From Actinoplanes xinjiangensis (GTDB lineage: Bacteria; Actinomycetota; Actinomycetes; Mycobacteriales; Micromonosporaceae), in contig NZ_QGGR01000009.1 of NCBI RefSeq assembly GCF_003148685.1, positions 1 to 64,000 on the forward strand: a stretch of DNA of 64,000 bases, read 5' to 3'. How positions within the stretch are numbered: position 1 is the first letter of the stretch; every line of letters begins with the position of its first letter. The translations under genes and the position numbers were made by a program. Positions 23,801 to 32,064 of this stretch are shown here, in pieces. The notes beneath the pieces were generated by a model. That model searched no databases and was not told the DNA's origin. It worked only from the letters and a program-made list of their open reading frames with translations.

Positions 23801-24371
23801 CGGCGTGGTCCTCGCCCCGAGCACCACGAAGGCCGCGCTGACCTCGGCGAAGGTCTCCTACGGCACGGCTCCCGTGGTCCAGGTGACGGTCAGCGGCGCC
23901 CTTCCGGCCAAACCGTCGGGCACGGTACGGGTGCTGCTCGGCTCCACCGCGGTCGGCTCCGGCACCCTGTCCGCCGGTAAGGCCACGGTCAAGCTGGCCC
24001 GGAACATCGGTGTCGGCACCCGGAAGCTGCGGGTGGTCTACCAGGGCGACAGCCGGTACGCCGGTTCCGCCACGGAGGTGACGCTGAAGGTCGTCGCGGC
24101 GGCTTCCAGGACCACGCTGTCGGTCAAGGGCAAGCAGCTCACGGTGAAGGTCACCGCCTCCGGGGTCACGCCGGCCGGCACCGTGCGGATCGTCGCGGCC
24201 CGCGGCCGAACCACGGTGGTCCGCACGGTCCGCCTGAACAGCCGCGGCACGGCCGTTCTCCACCTCGGCTCGCTGCCGAAGGGCACCTACCGGATCACCG
24301 CCACGTACAGCGGCTCCGGCACCGTCACCAGGTCGGCCGGCTCACCGATCACGGTCAAGGTGACGCGATGA
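20829..24371 (+). CDS. Secreted LamG / GH43-type multidomain glycoside hydrolase
   Basis: A 1180-residue exported enzyme. Order: signal peptide (1-28), LamG/concanavalin-like domain (about 33-240, opening with LVLWYKLDEKSG), two short Ig-like segments (about 245-425), a five-bladed GH43-like catalytic domain (about 430-740, with GLRDPF holding a likely catalytic Asp near 485 and TWAPEAYYD), and a Big_4-type Ig domain. Further Ig repeats rich in Val-Lys follow to the end. GH43 members cleave arabinose- or xylose-containing polymers; substrate is not settled by sequence. ATG 20829 follows AAGGA. Two palindromes upstream suggest sugar-responsive control, and a strong terminator follows. Confidence 0.82.
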   Translation: MRIPIGRLASAAVALLLFPLVAPSPARAGEAAPITDGLVLWYKLDEKSGARATDSSGHDRNGTVTGAASWTGGDGLTFDGSSTYVKAPDNVLSGLDSVSISFDVLMDPQQAAPYFLYGFGNTSSSTGYGDGYLFATGNSLRTGIASGNWSTEQITAPSPARLLDRGTWKHIAYTQTGTTGILYEDGTPIATNNAITIKPSAIGAGKTTANYIGKSNYNGDRLFKGKIKDFRMYDRALDGTELRTLAEPVVTTELAADRAALDLGDTSAVTADLTLPATAPYGSKVTWTTGDAAVITSTGVVTRPAAGQPDATATLTATLTRGSLTATKSFTVTVRPALTAAEAVQAAAAGLVVHDIDDVRGNLTLPATGIHGTTVTWSSDRPDVIDGTGIVHRPGAGQGAATVALTATVSTGAASATRTMTATVPELPPARAKAGYLFSYFTGEGTADGEQIYLAVSKANDPLSYREVNNAKPVLTSSLGTKGLRDPFIIRSPEGDKFYQIATDLKIYGNGDWDASQRTGSKSIMVWESTDLVNWTDQRLVKVSPDTAGNTWAPEAYYDSGLGAYVVFWASKLYAANDPNHTGGTYNKMMYATTRDFRTFSEAKVWVDPGYSVIDSTMIDHNGTYYRFTKDERNNSSTSPCSKFIIEEKSTELRSTAYSFVKDCIGAGGVSAGEGPLVFKSNTEDRWYLFVDEYGGQGYVPFTSTDLDTGVWTKATSYSLPKRPRHGTVLPVTQEEYDRLLTTYQPNLLVTGVDEVPLTTRAGTAPTLPAQVTAKYADGSSSSVAVTWDAVPASAYARPGRFSVSGTITESQNVKATAVVTVPDEGAPTVTATATPAAPAGGWFTGPVTVTVTAGDEVDGPLVPKVRVTRSGEPAGAWTDQSVPLTIDRDGIHLVEYVAVDAAGNSSGIGSLTVRIDRTAPVSQATVDVKGRTVTLRAADDTSGVSRVEYSRDGGSTWQPYTVPLNATVLYRAVDVAGNVETTNQAVLPPAGVVLAPSTTKAALTSAKVSYGTAPVVQVTVSGALPAKPSGTVRVLLGSTAVGSGTLSAGKATVKLARNIGVGTRKLRVVYQGDSRYAGSATEVTLKVVAAASRTTLSVKGKQLTVKVTASGVTPAGTVRIVAARGRTTVVRTVRLNSRGTAVLHLGSLPKGTYRITATYSGSGTVTRSAGSPITVKVTR

Positions 24372-24443
24372 CCGGTTAGGCCCAGACCGGGTTCCGGAAG
24401 AAATCTGGGATCTGCTGCATCCACCGGGTTCAGACCGAGCGAA

Positions 24444-24479
24444 GTACGGGGTGGCGGCACCGCAGCCGCCACCCCGTAC
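24444..24479 (+). terminator. Terminator after GH43-type gene
   Basis: Perfect 15-bp stem GTACGGGGTGGCGGC/GCCGCCACCCCGTAC with a 6-nt loop, between the GH43-type gene and the fasciclin gene. Confidence 0.85.
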
Positions 24480-24497
24480 CGGAAAGGACGTCTGAAG

Positions 24498-25145
24498 ATG
24501 AGGTTCACCCGAGTGGGCGCCCGGGCCGTCGCCGTCGCGACCGCGGCCGTCGTCGCCACCGCCCTGTCCGCCGCTCCGGCCGCCGCGCACAGCAAGAAGC
24601 CGCTCGGCACCAAGTCACTCGCCGCCGTCCTGACCGCTGACAAGAGCGGTTTCGACCACAACGGCCACGACTACGACATCCTGACCGCCGCGGTGAAGGC
24701 GGTGCTCAAGGCCAAGCCGTCCAGCGCGGTCAAGGTCCTCGCCGACGGCAAGACCCCGTTGACCGCGTTCCTGCCCAACGACCGGGCCTTCCAGTTGCTG
24801 GTCAAGGACATCACCAGGTCCAAGAAGCTGCCCGGCGAGAAGAAGGCGTTCACCGCGGTGGCCGGCCTCGGCATCGACACCGTCGAGTCGGTGCTGCTCT
24901 ACCACGTCGTGCCGGGCGCCCGGATCAACGGCAGGACGGCGCTGAAGTCCGACAACGCCAAGCTGAAGACCGCCGCCGGCTCCCCGATCAAGGTCAACGT
25001 CTACGGGCACGGCAGGAAGATCTCGATCATCGACCTCGACTTCAGCGACCGCAACGCGCGCGTCGTCCGGATCGACATCAACAAGAACAACCGGCAGATC
25101 GCCCACGGCGTCGACCGGGTGCTGCGCCCGATCAACCTGCCCTGA
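24498..25145 (+). CDS. Secreted fasciclin (FAS1) domain protein
   Basis: A 215-residue exported protein: signal peptide to about residue 33 (APAAAHS), then one FAS1 domain. Family landmarks are the H1-type segment TAFLPNDRAFQLLV, LLYHVVPGARING with its YH pair, and the closing HGVDRVLRPINLP. FAS1 domains mediate adhesion to matrix or surface polymers. ATG 24498 is preceded by GGAAAGGA at slightly long spacing. It is insulated from the gene upstream by a terminator, so transcribed on its own. Confidence 0.9.
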   Translation: MRFTRVGARAVAVATAAVVATALSAAPAAAHSKKPLGTKSLAAVLTADKSGFDHNGHDYDILTAAVKAVLKAKPSSAVKVLADGKTPLTAFLPNDRAFQLLVKDITRSKKLPGEKKAFTAVAGLGIDTVESVLLYHVVPGARINGRTALKSDNAKLKTAAGSPIKVNVYGHGRKISIIDLDFSDRNARVVRIDINKNNRQIAHGVDRVLRPINLP

Positions 25146-25162
25146 TCCGCACCGGGAAACCA

Positions 25163-25198
25163 CGACGCGCGGCCGCCCACCGGGGCGACCGCGCGTCG
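25163..25198. terminator. Bidirectional terminator between fasciclin and chitinase genes
   Basis: Stem CGACGCGCGG/CCGCGCGTCG enclosing a second CGCCC/GGGCG stem, placed between convergent stops. Confidence 0.8.
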
Positions 25199-25206
25199 GC
25201 GTTTTC

Positions 25207-26406
25207 TCAGAAGCCGGCGCTCACCCTGGTGAACGCCCAGTCGGCCTGGGCGATACCGGAGCAGTCGCTGACCACGCCGCCGCCGGCGCAGCCACGGTCG
25301 CGGTTGACCGCCCAGAAGGAGAAGCGGGCCAGGCCCTTGCTCCTGGCGTAGTCACGGATCCGGGTCCAGGTGTCGACCGAGGTGACCTCCTGCTGGTCGG
25401 AGAGACCGTTCATGCCGGAGATCCCGATCCGCGAGTACGCCTGGGCGTCGGTGTACCCGAACGTCGACTTGAGCACGTTCTTCAGGCCCTCGGTGGCGCC
25501 GACGGTCGAGGCGTACATGTCGGCGCCGCCGCTGAAGTCGAACGGCATCTGGGTGAAGATGTCGATGTTCGCGCCCTTCGCCTTGGCCTGCTGGATCAGC
25601 CGGATGCCGTGGGCGTTCGGGCCGGTCGTCGTGGTGCCGAAGGTGAGGATCGTCTTCACGCTCGGGTTGCGCTGCTTGACGATCTTCAGCGCGTCGACGA
25701 TCCGGTCGGCGACGACGTAGTTCTCGAACTCGTCGGTGTTCTCGATGTCGATGTCGATCGCCTTCAGCTGGAAGGTGTCGATCACCTTCTGATACGCGCC
25801 GGCGAGCGCCTCGGCGGTCGAACAGTTGGGGCCGAGCTTGTTGCCGCTCCAGCCGCCGATCGACGGGACGACGTCGGCACCGGCCGCCCGGATCGCCGCG
25901 ATGGTGCCGGCGTGCGCGCCGCCGGTCAGTCCGGACGAACCGTCCCACGCCGGGTTGCAGCCGTTACTGGCCAGCACGAACGCGATGGTGAAGGCCTTGA
26001 TGCCGGTGGCCTGCACGACCGTCGCCGGGGCGGGCGGGTTGCCCCAGCCCGGGTAGAGGTAGGGCGCGGCCGCCATCTTGGTGCCGGTGGCCGGCGGCGG
26101 GGTGGTCGGACCGGTCGGCGGGGTCGTCGGCGTCGTCGGCGGGGTGGTGCCGCCACAGACGCCGTTGTCGGTCCAGACCGCCCACTGGCTGCTGTTGGTG
26201 GCCGGCGACTCGTTCTGCGTCCACCACTTGGCGGTGTAGTTGTGGCCGTTCTGCGAGGCCGAGTTGTCCTTGACGTAGACCGCGGACGCACTCCACGCCG
26301 GGGCACACGCGGCGGCGGCGCTCGAGGTGGCCATCGGGAGGACCGCGGCGGCCGTACCGACCGCGCCGACCGATGCCACGAGGGCGATTCTTCTGCTCAG
26401 CTTCAT
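25207..26406 (-). CDS. Secreted GH18 chitinase with N-terminal chitin-binding domain
   Basis: A 399-residue exported enzyme. The signal peptide runs to about residue 33. A CBM5/12-type chitin-binding module with its aromatic face (SASAVYVKDN, YTAKWWTQNE, WAVWTDNGVC) covers ~34-84. A Thr-Pro linker follows, then a GH18 barrel from about 111. The catalytic strand reads KAIDIDIE, giving the D-x-D-x-E motif with acid Glu222; the usual Gly of DGxDxDxE is replaced by Ala-Ile context. It acts on chitin outside the cell. It starts 12 nt after the upstream chitinase stop and is therefore the second gene of a chitinase operon. Confidence 0.9.
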   Translation of the reverse strand: MKLSRRIALVASVGAVGTAAAVLPMATSSAAAACAPAWSASAVYVKDNSASQNGHNYTAKWWTQNESPATNSSQWAVWTDNGVCGGTTPPTTPTTPPTGPTTPPPATGTKMAAAPYLYPGWGNPPAPATVVQATGIKAFTIAFVLASNGCNPAWDGSSGLTGGAHAGTIAAIRAAGADVVPSIGGWSGNKLGPNCSTAEALAGAYQKVIDTFQLKAIDIDIENTDEFENYVVADRIVDALKIVKQRNPSVKTILTFGTTTTGPNAHGIRLIQQAKAKGANIDIFTQMPFDFSGGADMYASTVGATEGLKNVLKSTFGYTDAQAYSRIGISGMNGLSDQQEVTSVDTWTRIRDYARSKGLARFSFWAVNRDRGCAGGGVVSDCSGIAQADWAFTRVSAGF

Positions 26407-26418
26407 GGGGGACCCCGA

Positions 26419-27687
26419 TCAGGGAAGAGTGGCGAGGTGCGGGTCGATGGTGTTGGCCCAGGCGTTGCCGTTGGTCACATCCCAGTTGATCGACCAGGTC
26501 ATCGCCCCGCGGATACCGGGATAGGTGGCCGGCGGCTTGAAGGTGCCGCAGTTGGTGCCCTTGGCGAGGCAGTCGAGCGCGGCGTTGACCACGGACGGGG
26601 CGACGTAGCCGCCACCGGCGGCGCGGGTGCTCGCCGGCAGACCGAGCGCGATCTGGTCGGGGCGGAGCCCGTTCTGCAGCGGGATGCAGGAGAGCGCGGT
26701 CAGGAAGTTGACGCTGCCCTGGCCGTACGCGGCGTTGTTGTCACAGCCGAGCATCGCGCCGGAGTTGTAGTACTGGGTGAAGACGACGGTCAGGATGTCC
26801 TTGATGTCGAGCGCGAGCTTGAAGTACGAGGACTGCGGGTTCTGCATGTCGATGGTCTGCGGTGCCATCGTGATGATCAGGCTGCTGCCGACCTTGGCCC
26901 GCAGGCTGCGCAGTGCGCTCGCCATGTAGGTGGGGTTGAGCCCGTTCTCCAGGTCGATGTCGACGCCGTCGAAGCCGTAGGTCTGGATCAACCGGTGGAC
27001 CGAGTCGGCGAAGGCGGTGGCGGCGGCCGCGCTGTTGACGGCGACCGTGCCCTTCTCGCCGCCGACGGAGATGACGACCTTCTTGCCGCGCGAGTGCAGC
27101 GTGGCGATGTCCGCCTTGAACTGGGCGTCGGTGTAGCCGCCGACCGCGGTGGCCAGGCCCGGGTCCAGGTTGAAGGTGACCGCGCCGGCGGTGCCGGTGG
27201 CGTCGGCGAAGGCCACCGCGATCAGGTCGTAGGTGGCCGGGACGGCGGCGAGCTTGAGCGGGGCGGCGCCGTTGTCGAAGTTCTGCCAGTAGCCGGTGAG
27301 GAAGTGCTTGGGCAGCGGCCCGGCCGGGTTGCTCGGCGACGGGGACGTGCTCGGCGAGGTCGAAGGCGAGGTCGAGGGGGAGGCCGAGGACGACGGTGAG
27401 GAACTGGGTGACGGTGAGGGGTTGGTGCCGCCCTCGCATACCCCGTTGTCCGCCCACACGTCCCACTGACCACTGCGGACGGACGGCGACTCGTTCTGGG
27501 TCCACCACTTGGCGGTGTAGTTGTGACCGTTCTGCGAGGCCACGTTGTCCTTGACGTAGACCGCGGACGCGCTCCAGGCGGGGGCGCAGGCCGTCGCGGC
27601 CGATGCGTTCCCCGCGAAGTAGGTCGCCGCGCCACCGGCGGCCAGCGCCGTGACGGTGGCGAATATTAACGATCGGGAACGCCTCAT
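26419..27687 (-). CDS. Secreted GH18 chitinase with N-terminal chitin-binding domain
   Basis: A 422-residue exported chitinase. Signal peptide to about residue 31, chitin-binding module ~32-85 almost identical to that of its operon partner, a Ser-Pro-Thr linker (90-121) and a GH18 barrel from ~125. The catalytic motif FDGVDIDLE is complete, with Glu247 as acid. Barrel and linker resemble the chitinase at 36861-38255 far more than its operon partner, so two GH18 subtypes are paired. First gene of the operon; SD GGAAGGA. Its promoter carries the same core element as the 36.9-kb chitinase gene. Confidence 0.92.
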   Translation of the reverse strand: MRRSRSLIFATVTALAAGGAATYFAGNASAATACAPAWSASAVYVKDNVASQNGHNYTAKWWTQNESPSVRSGQWDVWADNGVCEGGTNPSPSPSSSPSSSASPSTSPSTSPSTSPSPSNPAGPLPKHFLTGYWQNFDNGAAPLKLAAVPATYDLIAVAFADATGTAGAVTFNLDPGLATAVGGYTDAQFKADIATLHSRGKKVVISVGGEKGTVAVNSAAAATAFADSVHRLIQTYGFDGVDIDLENGLNPTYMASALRSLRAKVGSSLIITMAPQTIDMQNPQSSYFKLALDIKDILTVVFTQYYNSGAMLGCDNNAAYGQGSVNFLTALSCIPLQNGLRPDQIALGLPASTRAAGGGYVAPSVVNAALDCLAKGTNCGTFKPPATYPGIRGAMTWSINWDVTNGNAWANTIDPHLATLP

Positions 27688-27724
27688 CGGAGTCCTTCCA
27701 TGGATGCATCTGGGGATGCATCAA

Positions 27725-27753
27725 TGTTTAGGACTGTTAACAGTGAAAGTAAA
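27725..27753 (-). promoter_or_regulatory. Chitinase operon promoter with embedded operator
   Basis: Minus strand: -35-like TTTACT (27753-27748), 17-nt spacer, -10-like TAAACA (27730-27725). The spacer holds the perfect palindrome ACTGTTAACAGT (27733-27744). The 17-nt element ACTGTTAACAGTCCTAA differs at one base from the one before the third chitinase gene (36835-36851), at the same place in the promoter. Confidence 0.65.
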
Positions 27754-27785
27754 GAGGCCGAACCTTAAACATCCTGAAATCGAGA

Positions 27786-27812
27786 ACGGGGCCGGTCGGC
27801 GACCGGCCCCGT
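27786..27812 (-). terminator. Terminator after second propeller gene
   Basis: Perfect 12-bp stem ACGGGGCCGGTC/GACCGGCCCCGT with a 3-nt loop, 14 nt beyond the stop codon of the minus-strand gene. Confidence 0.85.
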
Positions 27813-27825
27813 GGTGCTCAGATGC

Positions 27826-29853
27826 TCACCGGGTGAAGGTGTAGTACTTCCATGCGCCCGCCGCGGTGGCGTTGACCTTGTCGCCGGAGGTGCCGTAGAG
27901 GTACTCGGCGCGGGCCCGCCACTTCACGCCGGCCCTGTAGGTGCCGGTCAGCGTCAGCGTGGCCTTGCCGGTCGAGGACAGCTTGGTGGTCACCGTGCGC
28001 CACGTCTTCCACCTGCCGCCCGAGTAGTACTGCACGACGGTCCGGGCCGTGCGGTTCGGGTACGGCGTCACGATGTGGACGAACTTCGGGTCCTTGGAGG
28101 TGCGCAGGTACCCGTACGTCTGGGATCCGATCCTGCCGGTCTTGTAGTGGTTGTAGAGACCAGTGTTGATCTTGGCTTTGGCGTAGACCAGGGCGGCCGC
28201 CGATCGCGGCGCATACCGGCCGTCACCGGCGAACCGGACCGTCACCGTGGTGTTCCGGCTGAGCGCCAGCTTCAGCGACGCCTTGCCCGCGCTGGTCACC
28301 TTCACCGTCGAGGCCGGGTGGGTGTTCACCCCGTCGCCGGCCCGCTGCGTCCAGAACTCGACGGTCCGGTTGGTGTACGTGGTGCCCAGCGTCGCGGTGA
28401 CCGTCACCGTGTCACCGGTCGTGTGGACCGACTTGTCGCCGGTCAGTGCGAGCGCCGGAGTGGCCCGCGGGAGCTGCACCGTGTCGTTGCCGGTGGCGGC
28501 GTCGGCCGCCTCGCTCCCCGCGTACGAGACCGTGTACTTCACCGGGCCACCGGCCAGCGGTACGTCGTCGAACCCGAAGCGCCCGGACTCGACCTTCACC
28601 GTGGTCACGGCCTTGCCGTAGGGCGATTCCACATCGGTACGGGTGACGGCCAGCCCGGTGCCGTCCGGCAGCCCGATCGCGCCGCCGATCGTCCCGGTCA
28701 CGGTGAGAGCCTGACCGCGGACGCCGGTCGCCGGTGCGTCCACAGTGATCGTGGGCGCCGCGAACGCGGGCCCGCTGAGCTGCCAGAAGTGGTACTGATC
28801 GCCGCGCGACACGGCGAACAGGCGACCCTCGGGCTCGGCGAGGACGCGGTGCACCAGCGGTAGCGCGTACCTCTCGACCTGGCTCAGCTTGAAGCCCGCG
28901 TCCGGTGTCGTCGATCCGGCCGGGTAGACCGCGACGTCCGGTTCCGTCGCCATGCTGTTCGGGAGGCCCGCGGCGAGGCGGCCGTCGGCGAGGAGAGCGA
29001 GACTGCTCGTGGCCGAGTTGTCCGCGGTCAGCCGGGTCCGGGTGCCCAGTCCGCCCAGGCCGCTGCTCCAGATGCCGAACCCGGCGGTCAGGAGCGCGGA
29101 CCCGTCGGCGCTCAGGACCGCCTCGTTGGTGTAGCCGTTGACGACCGTGCCCGCGCTGATCCGGCGCTCGGTGCCACCGGAGACGTCGTAGGACGCGGCG
29201 GTCGCGGAGGTCGTCTCGTGGTGCGAGATGTCCGAGACGACCAGGCGATCCGGGGCGGCCGGCGACGACACCACGAGCGGCGCCATGTCGAAGGCACTGC
29301 CGTCGGCGGCCTTGTCGTGCAGGTGGACCACGGGCTCGGCGGCGGCGACGTCGACCGAGCCGAAGTTGCCGTCGAAATCACCGTCCGGACTCCAGGCGCC
29401 CATGTAGCCGAACCACACCTTGCCGCCGGCCACCGCCACGTCGTACGGATACACCGTGTCGCCGAGCGGGTAACTCGCCTTCGGCGTGACGGTCGCGGCG
29501 TCGAAGGCCACGATCGCGCGCGCGTCGGTACGGGCCGCGTAGATCGTCGACGAGTCGCTGGAGAGTGCGAGTCCGCGGATACCGGCCAGCCCGTCGCGGC
29601 GTGCGAGGACCGTACCCCCGTAGTTGGTCACCACCAGGCGGCCGGCCTCGTGGTCGCTGATCAGGATGTGCCGGTGCGCGGGGTCGACGAGTACGTCACT
29701 GACGCTCGTGACCGGCAGCAGCCGGGCGGCCGCCGCCGGCAGGATCTGCGGTTCCAGTTCGGCGGCGGAGGCGGATCCCGTCGAGACGGCGAACGCCACT
29801 GCCGAGGAGCCGGCGAGAACGGTCACCGCGAGCACGGCCCGGGAGACACGCAT
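27826..29853 (-). CDS. Secreted beta-propeller protein with Ig-like repeats (paralogue)
   Basis: A 675-residue exported protein; signal peptide to about residue 31 (SASAAE). Domain order equals that of 15740-17719: a YVTN-type propeller (VSDVLVDPAHRHILISDHEA, GIRGLALSSDSSTIYAARTD), two Ig-like domains with the motif TLGTTYTNRTVEFW, and a C-terminal domain ending in KYYTFTR. The two proteins align from end to end, with matching turns such as YPLGDTVYPYDVA against YDLGTGVYPVALE. ATG 29853 follows GAGGT. It may bind a wall or matrix polymer; no catalytic residues are evident. Confidence 0.75.
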   Translation of the reverse strand: MRVSRAVLAVTVLAGSSAVAFAVSTGSASAAELEPQILPAAAARLLPVTSVSDVLVDPAHRHILISDHEAGRLVVTNYGGTVLARRDGLAGIRGLALSSDSSTIYAARTDARAIVAFDAATVTPKASYPLGDTVYPYDVAVAGGKVWFGYMGAWSPDGDFDGNFGSVDVAAAEPVVHLHDKAADGSAFDMAPLVVSSPAAPDRLVVSDISHHETTSATAASYDVSGGTERRISAGTVVNGYTNEAVLSADGSALLTAGFGIWSSGLGGLGTRTRLTADNSATSSLALLADGRLAAGLPNSMATEPDVAVYPAGSTTPDAGFKLSQVERYALPLVHRVLAEPEGRLFAVSRGDQYHFWQLSGPAFAAPTITVDAPATGVRGQALTVTGTIGGAIGLPDGTGLAVTRTDVESPYGKAVTTVKVESGRFGFDDVPLAGGPVKYTVSYAGSEAADAATGNDTVQLPRATPALALTGDKSVHTTGDTVTVTATLGTTYTNRTVEFWTQRAGDGVNTHPASTVKVTSAGKASLKLALSRNTTVTVRFAGDGRYAPRSAAALVYAKAKINTGLYNHYKTGRIGSQTYGYLRTSKDPKFVHIVTPYPNRTARTVVQYYSGGRWKTWRTVTTKLSSTGKATLTLTGTYRAGVKWRARAEYLYGTSGDKVNATAAGAWKYYTFTR

Positions 29854-30019
29854 GGGCACCTCGGATCGGTCGGAGCGGATGGCGGGCCCGGGCAGCCTAT
29901 GCGACGTCGCCAGTGAAGTTGATCAACCGAACGGACGAGTCGGCACCGGATCGTCGTGACGTCGCGGATCATCCGTGGCGGACGGTGCCGAGCCGAACGT
30001 GGGGGGCCATCGTCAGGTG

Positions 30020-30679
30020 ATGGACGAAACCTATGCGGACCGCCCGGCCGTGGTCGCCACCCGCGACCGCGGCCACATCCTGTTCGCCCGGACCATGGGC
30101 TACGTCGCGGGCACCACCGCCATGTTCGCCCTCGGCGCCTACCTCGGCCGGAACCTTCCGGCCTTCCTCGCCTTCCTGGCGTACCTCGCCTCGTTCGCCG
30201 CCCTGATCGCCATGTACTTCACCGTCCGCCGGTCGTCGTCCACGACGGTCGTGTTGCTCGGGGCATTCGGGCTGCTCACCGGAGTGGCACTGGCCCCGAC
30301 ACTGGTCTACTACGCGAGCACCGACCCGCAGGCGCTGTGGCAGGCCGGTGCGGCGACGGCATTGTTCGTGGCCGGGTTCGGTGCCGCCGGGTACGCCACC
30401 CGCCGGGACCTGTCCGCGCTGGCCCGGATCTGTTTCTGGGCGCTGGTGGGGCTTCTGCTGTTCGGCATCGTGCTGATCTTCGTCAACATCCCGAACGGGT
30501 CGCTGATCTACTCCGTGCTCGGCCTGGTCATCTTCGCGGGCTTCATCATGTTCGACTTCCAGCGGTTACGCCGATCGCGCGACATCGGGTCCGCGCCCCT
30601 GCTGGCGGCCTCGATCTTCCTCGACATCCTCAACGTGTTCCTGTTCTTCCTACGGATCTTCCGCGGCGCGAACCGCTGA
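30020..30679 (+). CDS. Bax inhibitor-1 (BI-1/YccA) family membrane protein
   Basis: A 219-residue integral membrane protein with about seven hydrophobic helices. The C-terminal signature of the BI-1/LFG family is clear: IMFDFQRLRRSRDI between the last helices and the following SIFLDILNVFLFFLRIF. Bacterial members are pH-sensitive calcium leak channels or interact with membrane proteases; the role here is not known. ATG 30020 has AGGTG upstream; a GTG at 29975 would add 15 residues. The last eight codons and the stop are the first unit of a 27-bp tandem repeat that continues beyond the gene. Confidence 0.85.
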   Translation: MDETYADRPAVVATRDRGHILFARTMGYVAGTTAMFALGAYLGRNLPAFLAFLAYLASFAALIAMYFTVRRSSSTTVVLLGAFGLLTGVALAPTLVYYASTDPQALWQAGAATALFVAGFGAAGYATRRDLSALARICFWALVGLLLFGIVLIFVNIPNGSLIYSVLGLVIFAGFIMFDFQRLRRSRDIGSAPLLAASIFLDILNVFLFFLRIFRGANR

Positions 30680-30804
30680 CGGATCTTCCGCGGCGCGAAC
30701 CGCTGACGGATCTTCCGCGGCGCGAACCGCTGACGGATTTTCCACGGTGGGAACCGCTGACCGATCTCCGCGGTGGGAACCGCTGACGGATTTTCCGCGG
30801 CGCC
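30652..30804. repeat. 27-bp tandem repeat seeded in the 3' end of the BI-1 gene
   Basis: Units of 27 bp beginning ACGGATCTTCCGCGG: three identical copies (30652-30678, 30679-30705, 30706-30732), then a diverged copy, a 26-bp copy and a partial one. Copy 1 encodes the last residues (RIFRGANR) and stop of the BI-1 protein; as the unit is nine codons long each copy carries the same stop in frame. Confidence 0.9.
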
Positions 30805-30861
30805 GGCAACGACCGGGCTTCCGCGCGCGGGCCGCTGCCGGGCCTTGCGGGGTGCGAGCCG

Positions 30862-31980
30862 CTATCCGCCGACGGTGTACGCGGTCAGTGCTCCCTCGTG
30901 CGACTGGTAGAGCACGCCGCCGGTCACGACGAGGTCGCCGCCGAGTGGGGGCGGGCCGGTGATCACCGTGCCGCGGGCGGCGTCCAGCGCGATCCCCCCG
31001 GCGTAGACGACCCCGCCCGCCACGACCGGCTGCCCGCCGTAGGCCGGCAGGTTCCGGCGCCACACCTGCTTCCCGGTGCGGGCGTCCAGTGCCACGATCG
31101 CCTCCCCGTCGGAGCGGTAGAGCCGGGTGCCGTCGGTGGCGATCAACTCGCTCGGGCCAAGTGCCGTCCAGCGGACCGCGCCGTTCTTGACGTCCACCGC
31201 CACCAGGCGTTCCTTGTCCCCGGTGCCGTAGAAGGTGTCGCCGGCGGGTGTGGCCGCGCCGGGGAGCAGATGCCGTTTCACGGTCCACCGCACCGTGCCG
31301 GTGGTGATGTCGTACGCCTTCGCGCCGCCGGCGGCGAACCCGGCGACGGTCCCGTTCGCCGAGGTGCCGCCGATGCGCCTTCCGGGTGCCCGCCACAGTT
31401 CGCGGCCGTCGCGCACCCGGTAGGCCACGGTCCGCGAGTCCCCGGAGACGTCGGTGCCGGAGGCGAGGACCGCGCCCTTGTCGACGATCATCGTCCCGAT
31501 CAGCGGCGGGTCCGCGGACCAGCGCCGCAGCCCGTTGCGCACGTCCAGCGCCAGCAGCACGGGGTTCGGGTCGCTGACCGACGTGCAGTCGTTGTAGCCG
31601 ACGACGAGCAGCCCGTCGGCGACCGCCATCCGGGGTGTACCGCCCTCGGTGGAGCCGCCCCAGTCGTGGCTCCACCGCCGGGCGCCGGTCGCCGCGTCGT
31701 ACGCCGTGATTCCGGCCAGGTCGCCGACGAAGACCCGCCCGCCCGCGACGATCGGTCCGCTGAACGACGAACACGTCTCCGCGGATCGCAGCCGTACTGA
31801 CCATTTTCGGACGAGCCGCCGCACGGTGCTCGCGGTGATCGCGGTCTCCCGCGGGTTGAACCAGCTGTCCTCGGCGTCGTAGCCGACGTGATCCCAGAGG
31901 GCCGGCGCGGGCGCGGCACCGGCCGGCGTGCCGGCGGCGAGGAGGAGAGCCACAGCAAAGGTACGGGCCAAAGCGTGCAC
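30862..31980 (-). CDS. Secreted PQQ-like beta-propeller protein
   Basis: A 372-residue exported protein; signal peptide to about residue 22. The rest is an eight-bladed-type propeller of the PQQ/BamB family with repeated blades such as ITAYDAATGARRWSHD, LLALDVRNGLRRWSAD and IVALDARTGKQVWRRN. No dehydrogenase active site (the Cys-Cys or Ca2+ ligands of quinoprotein dehydrogenases) is evident, so it is probably a scaffold or binding protein. It faces away from the next gene on the plus strand, and both may use the AT-richer 31981-32064 region. Confidence 0.8.
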   Translation of the reverse strand: MHALARTFAVALLLAAGTPAGAAPAPALWDHVGYDAEDSWFNPRETAITASTVRRLVRKWSVRLRSAETCSSFSGPIVAGGRVFVGDLAGITAYDAATGARRWSHDWGGSTEGGTPRMAVADGLLVVGYNDCTSVSDPNPVLLALDVRNGLRRWSADPPLIGTMIVDKGAVLASGTDVSGDSRTVAYRVRDGRELWRAPGRRIGGTSANGTVAGFAAGGAKAYDITTGTVRWTVKRHLLPGAATPAGDTFYGTGDKERLVAVDVKNGAVRWTALGPSELIATDGTRLYRSDGEAIVALDARTGKQVWRRNLPAYGGQPVVAGGVVYAGGIALDAARGTVITGPPPLGGDLVVTGGVLYQSHEGALTAYTVGG

Positions 31981-32064
31981 GAACGTAAGTAAAGCGGCAG
32001 CATCGGCCTTAAGCGGACTTTTACCCGAAAGCCGACGGGGCGGCGGCGCGCTTTCCCATCGATT

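Noticed and set aside
20745..24263. 1172-codon minus-strand frame opposite the GH43-type gene
   Set aside because: Its Gly/Arg/Val/Asp-rich composition is what high-GC coding DNA gives on the reverse strand; the plus strand has clear domains.
25207..27687. A frameshifted single chitinase
   Set aside because: Both frames have their own signal peptide, chitin-binding domain and GH18 motif, so they are two genes in an operon.
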